This document shows, in pieces, positions 1 through 5,972 of a stretch of DNA of 11,625 bases. A program made the position numbers and the translations under genes. Numbering within the stretch: the stretch's first letter is position 1; every line of letters begins with the position of its first letter. The stretch comes from an uncultured Bacilli bacterium (GTDB lineage: Bacteria; Bacillota_I; Bacilli_A; RF39; UBA660). The notes beneath the pieces were generated by a model, which was not told the origin of the DNA, made no database searches, and was given only the letters and a program-made list of their open reading frames with translations. The DNA is taken from contig CALVKV010000038.1 in assembly GCA_944333305.1 (NCBI GenBank), positions 1 through 11,625 of the forward strand, given 5' to 3'.

Positions 1-639
1 TACCTCATCATTACTAGATGTATGTAATAAAGTTTCTACAACATTATCAGTTAATACTTCTAATCCCATACTTTGAATTTTATCAATAAAGCCATAATTA
101 GTTTTTAAATCATCACTTAAGACTCTACCTATAAAACAAGTAATATCACTTTCTTTAAAACCTACTTCATAGCTAATTAAAACACTAGGTAGATTAGTAT
201 AACTCTTTTCATCAATTTTCTTATCAATAAGTTCTAACTCTTTCTTAAATTCATCTCTTGTATTTAGCTCTTTAAACTCTCCTATCATAACAAATTTAGG
301 ATTTTTAACTAATTCCATATAAACTCCCCCTCTTAATTTATTTTTTATCTCTTCTAGTTTCTTTAGCTTATCTTGATAATCTTCAGTTAGTTTTTTAACT
401 TCTTTAATAATATTATTATCCTTAGAATTATCAAGAATATTCTTTATTTCTTTTAATGTAAATCCTGCTTCTTGTAAAGTTTTAATATTATGATAAGTAC
501 TAACTTGTTCTTCGCTATAATACCTATAACCTGTAAAGTCATCTACTTCTTTAGGTATTAAAATACCCATTTTTTCATAATGTCTCAATGCTTTAATAGT
601 ACACTCACAAAGATATGAAAATTCACCTATTCTATACAT
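1..639 (-). CDS. MerR-family transcriptional activator with GyrI-like effector domain, C-terminus cut by window edge
   Basis: Translating the minus strand from the ATG at 639 gives 213 open codons to the window edge, so the C-terminus is missing. Residues 1-70 form a MerR winged helix: YRIGEFSYL at the start, RHYEKMG near residue 19, then TGYRYYSEEQ at 36-45. Residues 77-103 are a Lys/Glu-rich helix that fits the dimerising coiled coil. From about 108 the sequence (VKNPKFVMIGEF) looks like the start of a BmrR/GyrI-type ligand-binding domain. Proteins of this class bind drugs or other hydrophobic ligands and activate transcription by untwisting a long-spacer promoter. A strong Shine-Dalgarno (AAAGGAGGA, 644-652) precedes the ATG. 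The gene has its own promoter with a 19-bp spacer, so autoregulation is likely. The ligand cannot be told from the sequence. Confidence 0.9.
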   Translation of the reverse strand, partial: MYRIGEFSYLCECTIKALRHYEKMGILIPKEVDDFTGYRYYSEEQVSTYHNIKTLQEAGFTLKEIKNILDNSKDNNIIKEVKKLTEDYQDKLKKLEEIKNKLRGGVYMELVKNPKFVMIGEFKELNTRDEFKKELELIDKKIDEKSYTNLPSVLISYEVGFKESDITCFIGRVLSDDLKTNYGFIDKIQSMGLEVLTDNVVETLLHTSSNDEV

Positions 640-660
640 ATTCTTCCTCCTTTCACCATC

Positions 661-691
661 ACTATAGCATTAACCTTAAGGGAAGAGTCAA
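661..691 (-). promoter_or_regulatory. MerR-type promoter with 19-bp spacer and internal dyad
   Basis: On the minus strand, -35 TTGACT (686-691) and -10 TATAGT (661-666) are separated by 19 bp (667-685). The spacer contains the palindromic core CCTTAAGG with imperfect flanking symmetry. Long spacers with a central dyad are the hallmark of promoters controlled by MerR proteins, and the downstream gene is one. A start site near 654 would leave a leader of only about 15 nt, mostly Shine-Dalgarno. Confidence 0.8.
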
Positions 692-728
692 TAGTTTTTT
701 TTAATCTGTTTTTTTCTAAATATAATAA

Positions 729-1376
729 CTAATCATCTATAAAATCTTTTAATTTTCTTGTATTTCTTGGATGTCTCATTTTTATAAGAGCTTTTTGTTC
801 TTGTTTTGCAATAGAAGTTTGCGAACATCCTAACATTTGAGCAACTTCTTCTTGAGTCTTTCTATGAACATCATCCAAACCATACCTCAAAAAAATAATT
901 TGTTGTTCTCTTGATGTTAAACTTTTTAAAGCTTCCCTAACTATATCAATTTTCATTTCAGAAATAACATCTTCCATTAATTCTTCAGCATCTGTACCTA
1001 CAATATCTTCTATAGTAAGTTCATCACCATCTTTATTTTGTCCTAATGGTTGTTCAAAGCTTAGCACATGACTATGCTTATGATATTTTCTTAATTCATA
1101 TTTCATCGCATTTTCTATTGCCACAGAAATATAAGTACTAAAACCTTGTATATCTCGTTCTTCATAATCAAATTTATTAATTGCTTTTATTAATCCTTCA
1201 TTTCCTGCTGAAACTAATTCATCATAAGTTAAACCTTTTCCTAAATATCTTTTTGCAAAAAAGCGAACTAAGCCACTATTACAAGTAACTAGCAAAGTTA
1301 AAGCATCCTCATCAGCAAACTCTCTATATAATTTTAAATACTTTTCTGTCTCCTCTAAAGTTAAAAGTCTTGCCAT
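729..1376 (-). CDS. RNA polymerase sigma-70 family factor, sporulation-sigma-like
   Basis: This 215-residue protein directs core RNA polymerase to specific promoters. Region 2 spans about 27-97, with the core-binding YDELVSAGNEGLIKAINKFD at 51-70 and a 2.3/2.4-like FSTYISVAIENAMKYELRK stretch at 79-97. Residues 107-128 (SFEQPLG, then DGDELTIEDIVG) resemble the linker seen in SigE/SigK/SigF-type sigmas. Region 4 spans about 145-204, with LTSREQQIIFLRYG and an HTH at 174-197. Region 1.1 is absent and the length is typical of an alternative sigma. The ATG lies one base after the stop of the Myb-repeat gene, and its Shine-Dalgarno (AAGGAAGG) sits inside that gene's end, which suggests translational coupling. 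No sporulation genes are nearby, so a sporulation role is not supported. It could equally serve a mobile element or stress regulon. Confidence 0.9.
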   Translation of the reverse strand: MARLLTLEETEKYLKLYREFADEDALTLLVTCNSGLVRFFAKRYLGKGLTYDELVSAGNEGLIKAINKFDYEERDIQGFSTYISVAIENAMKYELRKYHKHSHVLSFEQPLGQNKDGDELTIEDIVGTDAEELMEDVISEMKIDIVREALKSLTSREQQIIFLRYGLDDVHRKTQEEVAQMLGCSQTSIAKQEQKALIKMRHPRNTRKLKDFIDD

Positions 1377-1377
1377 T

Positions 1378-2427
1378 TTATTTTCCTTCCTTTTTAGTCC
1401 TGATTAATTTCTTTTGAAATCCCAGTTCTTCAGCTTTAGCAGTTATCGCTTTCGCTGTTCTTCCTAATTCTTCAGCGATTTCTTGATATGTCATATCTTG
1501 ATAATTCTCTCTTAAATACTTTATCTCTTTACCTTTCCAATATTGTGGAAGCATATAACTATATCCAAGATTTCTAAGAAGATTAGCAACAGCCCATTCA
1601 CTTCTATCTATTATACTACTAATTTCTTGATAAGTTTTACCGCTTTTAAATAATGATTCAGCTTTTTTTATCTCTTCTTCTGTCCATTTACGATACCATA
1701 GTGGATTTTCTAAAGTATCACGTTTTCTTTTTTCTTGCAACCACTCTGGTTCTAGACCTAACATGTTTTTTTCTACATTTCTTGAATCCCATTCATTTTG
1801 ATTAGTCTCTAAAAAATCCATTAAGTCTTTCCAACTTATAGTATAATAGGACATTTTATTTGTTAATTTTGTTTTCTTTAATTTTAACCCTAATTTAACC
1901 CAACTATCTGTAATCCTATCACGAGAAACATTTAATAGGTCAACCATATCAGAAATAGTAATTACATCATAATTATTTCTAATCATTGGTCCTAATCCCA
2001 TTCTTACAGCTTTTACTTTTATTGAGAAAACTGTTCTTTTCATCTTTTTGGCAATATACTCTATTGATTTAACTCCCCATAAATCCGATAAAAGTGTTTC
2101 TTCTTCAACTGTCCATTTTCTCCTATCTTGAATAAAAGTTATTCCTAATTTTCTAGCTTTTAAATAAATGGCATTCTCTGTTTTTCCCATTATTTTAGCA
2201 ATTTCTGTATAATGATATTTATCTGCTAACTCTTTCAAAATTTTTATTTCTTCATCAGTCCAAACATTTGATGTAGGAATTTCTAAGCTATGAGACTCTG
2301 CTACTTTACAAACAGCATACCATGTACACCCAAACTTCTTTTTCATGCTATGTGGTGATTCTTTGCCCCAATTATCAATAATATATTTAATTTGTTCTTC
2401 TGTAAATTCGTACTTTTTACCTGACAT
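1378..2427 (-). CDS. Multi-Myb/SANT-like repeat DNA-binding protein
   Basis: The predicted 349-residue protein has five repeats of the form (W/Y/F)-T-x-E-E ... I-A-x-x-M/L-x-R/K-T-x-x-A-I-x-x-K-A-x-x-L-G, at about 8-48, 56-95, 105-146, 248-289 and 297-337. Each matches a three-helix Myb/SANT-like DNA-binding unit. Between repeats 3 and 4, residues 154-207 (VITISDMVDLLNVSRDRI ... DLMDFLE) look like an excisionase/MerR-type winged helix, followed by a charged linker. The ATG at 2427 is preferred over the in-frame GTG at 2436, because that GTG is part of a strong Shine-Dalgarno (AGGTGAT) correctly spaced for the ATG. The gene is followed after one base by the sigma factor, so the two are probably made together. 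This suggests a DNA-binding partner or regulator of the sigma factor's genes; no specific function is known to me. Confidence 0.75.
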   Translation of the reverse strand: MSGKKYEFTEEQIKYIIDNWGKESPHSMKKKFGCTWYAVCKVAESHSLEIPTSNVWTDEEIKILKELADKYHYTEIAKIMGKTENAIYLKARKLGITFIQDRRKWTVEEETLLSDLWGVKSIEYIAKKMKRTVFSIKVKAVRMGLGPMIRNNYDVITISDMVDLLNVSRDRITDSWVKLGLKLKKTKLTNKMSYYTISWKDLMDFLETNQNEWDSRNVEKNMLGLEPEWLQEKRKRDTLENPLWYRKWTEEEIKKAESLFKSGKTYQEISSIIDRSEWAVANLLRNLGYSYMLPQYWKGKEIKYLRENYQDMTYQEIAEELGRTAKAITAKAEELGFQKKLIRTKKEGK

Positions 2428-2431
2428 ATTT

Positions 2432-2438
2432 ATCACCT
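2432..2438 (-). promoter_or_regulatory. Ribosome binding site that fixes the Myb-repeat gene start at ATG 2427
   Basis: AGGTGAT on the minus strand matches seven bases of the 16S anti-Shine-Dalgarno complement and has correct spacing to ATG 2427. It contains the alternative in-frame GTG (2436). It also overlaps the stop codon of the upstream 27-residue small ORF. Confidence 0.6.
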
Positions 2439-2521
2439 TATCTATTTATGTTTTTGATATACTTATCAATATTACCCTTTTCATAATCATCATATAATTC
2501 CATCAAAATTCTATTAATCAT
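2438..2521 (-). CDS. Possible 27-residue small ORF between the Nudix and Myb-repeat genes
   Basis: An ATG at 2521 opens a 27-codon frame (begins MINRILMELYDDYEKGNIDK) ending in TAA at 2438-2440, where it overlaps the Shine-Dalgarno of the next gene. A possible Shine-Dalgarno (AGGAGAT) overlaps the Nudix stop region, but its spacing to the ATG is long (about 11 nt). The peptide is acidic and helical in character with no membrane segment or known motif. It fills most of the only sizeable gap in the operon, so it could be a real small protein, a translational-coupling leader, or chance. I do not recognise it. Confidence 0.35.
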   Translation of the reverse strand: MINRILMELYDDYEKGNIDKYIKNINR

Positions 2522-2535
2522 AAGACTTATATCTC

Positions 2536-3042
2536 CTATTGTGATTGATATAAATACTCTTCTATTGCATCTATCATATCTCTTTCAATAACTCTATCAT
2601 TATTATTTTTACTTATTATATCAACAGATGATAATAAAGGAATCTTCTCTACTCGATAATTATTTTTAATCTCATTTTCTGTAAGTTTTACTTTAGATAG
2701 ATCTACTTCTTTATTAGTATTTACTACATAATAATAAATCTCTGATTTTCTATTAGTACCTTTTACTGGATAATCTTTATTAAGATATGTAACTTTATAA
2801 AACGTTCTACCTATCTCTTCATCACTAAGTCCTATTCCTGTCTCTTCTAAAACTTCTCTTTTTAATGTCTCTATTAAACTCTCATTATCCTCTAAGTGTC
2901 CTCCTGGAAATTGATAACTAATATCACTTTTTCCTAAAAGTATTTCTTTATTACTATTTATTATCAAAGCTTTAACTCTAACACTAACTTCAGTAATATC
3001 TTCTTCATTTAAATAATCATAATTATAAATTGTCTCTTTCAT
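2536..3042 (-). CDS. Nudix hydrolase
   Basis: This 168-residue protein is a Nudix-family enzyme that cleaves nucleoside-diphosphate-linked compounds with divalent metal. The complete Nudix box (G-x5-E-x7-REU-x-EE-x-GU) spans residues 48-70: G48, E54, R62-E63, E66-E67, G69-I70. It is preceded by FPGGHLE. The size is normal for a single-domain family member. The substrate cannot be assigned. A Shine-Dalgarno AAAGGAAG lies about 10 nt before the ATG. The gene sits 28 bp downstream of the Asp-box membrane protein, in the same orientation and probably in one operon. A housecleaning role for damaged or excess nucleotides is the generic expectation. Confidence 0.92.
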   Translation of the reverse strand: MKETIYNYDYLNEEDITEVSVRVKALIINSNKEILLGKSDISYQFPGGHLEDNESLIETLKREVLEETGIGLSDEEIGRTFYKVTYLNKDYPVKGTNRKSEIYYYVVNTNKEVDLSKVKLTENEIKNNYRVEKIPLLSSVDIISKNNNDRVIERDMIDAIEEYLYQSQ

Positions 3043-3070
3043 ATATAGTCATCTTCCTTTCACAAGCATC

Positions 3071-4105
3071 TTAATTACTAAAAGTAAGTCCCTTATCATT
3101 ACTAACTAACTCTATATCTTTTAAATTATTTTCTACTGGAACTGATACATCTAAAACTAACTTATCTTTTTTAAGACGAGGTGTATTATTAATATAATAG
3201 TAATCTAAATTACCATAACCATTTATAGTAATAGAAACATCACTAAATGTCTTACCTCCATCAGTAGTAACTAAGAACTTTTTATATCTATCATCACGTC
3301 CTAATAATCCTAAATCAAAGATAAAACCTATCTTTTCATTTGCAAAAGAAACATCAGTATCTCTATTTACAACTAGATATTTATCATCATTTTCTAAAAT
3401 GTTTTTAAAACTTAAGCCATTATCAGTAGATTTTTCTACAATAATTATATCTTTACCTGCTAAAGCAGAATCAATAACTCTTACTCTAATAATATCAGTT
3501 TTATTAAATCTACTTTCATATAAAATACTTGATAAAAAACTCTCTATTGAAGTAGAACCATAACTACCATTTTTAACATCTATTTTTTCTATTTCTTCTT
3601 CAATATTTTGACTATATGTATAGTTAATTAAGTTTCCCTCATCATCAAAAAACTTTGTCATTGAATAATTTTCTTTACTAATCTCTTTATCATAATGCAT
3701 TTTCTTTCTTAAAGTATTACCTCTAACAAAAGGATTAATATAGTCATAATAAGAAACTGTATCACTTGCTAGAAATCTACTCCTTGATTCCACCATCTTT
3801 TTATTATATAGAGTAACAATACTATCTCTATCTCCTATAAAATAACCTAAAATCAAGAATAATAATATAACAGTAACTATTTCAATAAATAGATATGATG
3901 CAAAAAGCTTGAATTTTGCCTCTTTCTTTGTTTTATATATACTTATAATTCCCAAAATTATAGTTATTAAAATTATTATAATAGAGATAAGTTTAATAAT
4001 ACCAAAATAAGTATAATTATAGTAAGCAAGTACTATGTAACCAATAAAATATAATATTACATAGATTACTCCATAAAACAAAGGACTTTTTAATAAGTTT
4101 TTCAT
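3071..4105 (-). CDS. Membrane-anchored protein with C-terminal Asp-box (BNR-like) repeats
   Basis: The 344-residue protein begins with three hydrophobic segments (about 8-29, 33-57 and 68-91). A hydrophilic region of about 250 residues follows, predicted to lie outside the cytoplasm. It contains three evenly spaced Asp-box motifs of the sialidase/BNR type: STDNGLSF (226-233), TTDGGKTF (280-287) and SNDKGLTF (336-343), about 54-56 residues apart. Asp-boxes mark beta-propeller blades or related beta-hairpins. Three blades are too few for a closed propeller, and the chain ends within one residue of the last box, so a partial or oligomeric propeller is possible. Catalytic sialidase residues cannot be recognised. 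A good Shine-Dalgarno (AAAGGAG) precedes the ATG. Its role is unknown, and it is probably co-transcribed with the HAD and Nudix genes. Confidence 0.75.
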   Translation of the reverse strand: MKNLLKSPLFYGVIYVILYFIGYIVLAYYNYTYFGIIKLISIIIILITIILGIISIYKTKKEAKFKLFASYLFIEIVTVILLFLILGYFIGDRDSIVTLYNKKMVESRSRFLASDTVSYYDYINPFVRGNTLRKKMHYDKEISKENYSMTKFFDDEGNLINYTYSQNIEEEIEKIDVKNGSYGSTSIESFLSSILYESRFNKTDIIRVRVIDSALAGKDIIIVEKSTDNGLSFKNILENDDKYLVVNRDTDVSFANEKIGFIFDLGLLGRDDRYKKFLVTTDGGKTFSDVSITINGYGNLDYYYINNTPRLKKDKLVLDVSVPVENNLKDIELVSNDKGLTFSN

Positions 4106-4127
4106 AAGTATCTTACTCCTTTATCCT

Positions 4128-4156
4128 ATTATACTATCTTTTTAATACTTTTACAT
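4128..4156 (-). promoter_or_regulatory. Weak candidate internal promoter before the Asp-box membrane gene
   Basis: A perfect -10 TATAAT (4128-4133, minus strand) lies in the 28-bp gap after the HAD gene stop. The matching -35 position at 17 bp (4151-4156, ATGTAA) fits poorly. A start near 4121 would give a leader of about 16 nt that carries the Shine-Dalgarno. It may be an internal promoter or chance in AT-rich DNA. Confidence 0.3.
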
Positions 4157-5018
4157 AATAATCTTCAAAAGAGTTAAAACATCCCATAGAAAGAATTTTA
4201 TCTATCATATCTTTATTAAAAGGATAGTTCGCATAATAATCATAATCATTTCGCCATAATTTACAACTAAAGGTTTGATAATTACTTAGTTCATAGATTT
4301 TATAATAGTCTTTCTTTATTTTATCTATATCTAATTTACCTTCATTAAAAAGTTGATATAACTCTTTTCTACGCTCTTCCCTTTTTAAAAATATAGTCAT
4401 CTCTTCTTCTGTTAATTTATTATAGTCTTCACTCCCTTTTTTCTTATTTATTACATCTTGCAACAGAAAGTGAAACTCTACAAATAACTGTTCTTCTATA
4501 ATATCTTTAATACTAACTTCTTCATCAATACTATTACCTATAAAAGAAGAGAAACCACCTAACTCTTGAACTCTTAAAAGCATTGGTATATCTCTATCAC
4601 TATCCCCTATTGCAAATATACTAAAAGGCTCTTTTTTAGCTTGTAAAAAATCATCTATCGCTTCTTCTTTTTTAGAAACACCTATACCATAAACTCCATT
4701 ATTACTTAAATAATATGATTTACCATGAGTATTTTTCTTAATAACATTATCATCACTATAAATACTGCAGTCACCTTGTAAATAATATACAAGTCTATTC
4801 CTAAAATATTTATCAATAGATTCATGTAAAGGTATTAACATATCATTAAAAATATAGCCAATACTACCATGACCATTAGGAGAAGTAACTACCGCTACAT
4901 AGTTTCCTTTACTTAAAAACTCATTTAAATATCTAGATACAATGTCTATTTCTTTAGTACTATCATTATCACTATTAATTAAGGTATCAACTAAATCAGT
5001 AAATAATACTTTTTTCAT
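4134..5018 (-). CDS. HAD-superfamily (Cof-like) hydrolase-related protein with altered motif I
   Basis: The 294-residue protein has a HAD-type layout. Motif I is FTDLVDTL (6-13), motif II is VVTSPNG with T45/S46, candidate motif III lysines are K100 or K116/K117, and motif IV is IGDSDRD (137-143). Motif I keeps the nucleophile D8 and the later Thr. The usual second Asp at +2 is Val10, and an Asp appears at +3 (D11), so catalysis may be altered. After about residue 170 the chain continues with a charged helical C-terminal region of about 120 residues that I do not recognise. Shine-Dalgarno GGGGGA (5025-5030) precedes the ATG. It is the first gene of the leftward operon and has its own promoter. 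The substrate is unknown. Confidence 0.75.
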   Translation of the reverse strand: MKKVLFTDLVDTLINSDNDSTKEIDIVSRYLNEFLSKGNYVAVVTSPNGHGSIGYIFNDMLIPLHESIDKYFRNRLVYYLQGDCSIYSDDNVIKKNTHGKSYYLSNNGVYGIGVSKKEEAIDDFLQAKKEPFSIFAIGDSDRDIPMLLRVQELGGFSSFIGNSIDEEVSIKDIIEEQLFVEFHFLLQDVINKKKGSEDYNKLTEEEMTIFLKREERRKELYQLFNEGKLDIDKIKKDYYKIYELSNYQTFSCKLWRNDYDYYANYPFNKDMIDKILSMGCFNSFEDYYVKVLKR

Positions 5019-5049
5019 TATAAATCCCCCATGAGTAAATTATAGGCTT

Positions 5050-5078
5050 ATTATAACTAAACTAAGAAGAGAAAACAA
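5050..5078 (-). promoter_or_regulatory. Sigma-A-type promoter for the HAD-led operon
   Basis: Minus-strand -35 TTGTTT (5073-5078), 17-bp spacer and -10 TATAAT (5050-5055). The predicted start near 5043 leaves a leader of about 25 nt. It diverges from the plus-strand promoter at 5096-5125. Confidence 0.65.
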
Positions 5079-5095
5079 CTTTAATACGTAGATTA

Positions 5096-5125
5096 TTGAC
5101 AAATGAATACAAAAAGATTTAAAAT
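5096..5125 (+). promoter_or_regulatory. Sigma-A-type promoter for the 259-residue orphan gene
   Basis: Consensus -35 TTGACA (5096-5101), 18-bp spacer and -10 TAAAAT (5120-5125), followed by a strong Shine-Dalgarno at 5141-5145 (GGAGG) nine bases before the ATG at 5155. The -35 elements of the two divergent promoters are only 17 bp apart, so a shared regulator could act on both. Confidence 0.7.
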
Positions 5126-5154
5126 AAAAAGCAATTAAAAGGAGGAGATAAAAC

Positions 5155-5934
5155 ATGTTGTTTGATTATAAAACAAGAAATTCAAGAATTTACATTAATA
5201 CAAATGAAATTCAAATATTAGATTTTAATAAAGATTGGAAAGTAATTCGTAGCAATTATTCTGGCCAAGCTGAAACTATCTATAAAAAAGAAGATGCAGA
5301 TAATATGAGATTACTATATGCAGAATATACTGAAAAACAAAAAAATATTATTTTAGCAGGAAGAACAGATAAAGATTTTATTATCAAAAAAATAAACATG
5401 AATGGTTTTGTTTCTAATTCTTATAAGTGGGAAAAAGCAAATGGAGTTAAATCATCTATATATAGAATAGATGAAGGAATTTATGGAATCAATATAGGGG
5501 ATGGCTTCCAAGTGTGGTCTGAAAATAAAGACATTCCTCAAGATATTATTCACAGCTTACAAGAAGAATTTACTTGGGATTTTGAAGAGTTAGCAGAAGC
5601 TAAAAGCAGTATTAGAGATATTGTGAAAGGAAAGTATTTTGGCGTGGATATTTCTTATGGTAGTACCGATACTCTTCATGCCATGTGTTCTTTAGCACCA
5701 GAATCAAAATTAGAATATTTTCCATATATAGTAAGTGAGAGAACACAAAATACAATTAAACTAGGTGATAAAATGTTATCTTTAGGAGAGCTTTTTGGAA
5801 GTTTAAAAAATGATGCTTATGCAACAGAATTAGCAACTGCAATAAGGGAAGATAAGAAAAAGCAAGAAAAGAAAGCTAAGGATGCCAAAAAGCTATTATT
5901 GACAAAAATTAATGAAACTAAAAAAATTATATAA
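5155..5934 (+). CDS. Uncharacterised 259-residue cytosolic protein
   Basis: I do not recognise this family. The protein has no signal peptide or membrane segment. Residues 1-125 are rich in alternating hydrophobic/polar stretches (RIYINTNEIQILDF, FIIKKINMNGF, GIYGINIGDGFQVW), suggesting a beta-rich domain. Residues 126-215 are mixed. Residues 228-259 form a Lys-rich helical tail (AIREDKKKQEKKAKDAKK) likely to be a coiled coil or nucleic-acid-contacting arm. The start is well supported by GGAGG at nine bases and an upstream promoter. It is the only protein gene on the plus strand here, transcribed alone between divergent and convergent operons and closed by a terminator. Gene prediction is secure; function is unknown. 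Confidence 0.85.
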   Translation: MLFDYKTRNSRIYINTNEIQILDFNKDWKVIRSNYSGQAETIYKKEDADNMRLLYAEYTEKQKNIILAGRTDKDFIIKKINMNGFVSNSYKWEKANGVKSSIYRIDEGIYGINIGDGFQVWSENKDIPQDIIHSLQEEFTWDFEELAEAKSSIRDIVKGKYFGVDISYGSTDTLHAMCSLAPESKLEYFPYIVSERTQNTIKLGDKMLSLGELFGSLKNDAYATELATAIREDKKKQEKKAKDAKKLLLTKINETKKII

Positions 5935-5939
5935 ATATT

Positions 5940-5965
5940 AAAGGAGTCAAAATCGACTCCTTTTA
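5940..5965. terminator. Bidirectional intrinsic terminator between convergent genes
   Basis: A perfect 9-bp stem (5940-5948 with 5955-5963) has a 6-nt loop. It is followed by TTTTAAATT on the plus strand and by a shorter T-rich tract on the minus strand. It lies between the stops of the orphan gene (5934) and the ABC permease (5973) and can end both transcripts. Confidence 0.8.
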
Positions 5966-5972
5966 AATTATG

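Noticed and set aside
692..728. Terminator between the sigma and MerR genes
   Set aside because: There are A/T runs but no stable stem, so read-through from the sigma operon into the MerR gene is possible.
2428..2436. GTG start at 2436 for the Myb-repeat protein
   Set aside because: The GTG is part of the AGGTGAT Shine-Dalgarno, which is correctly spaced for the ATG at 2427.
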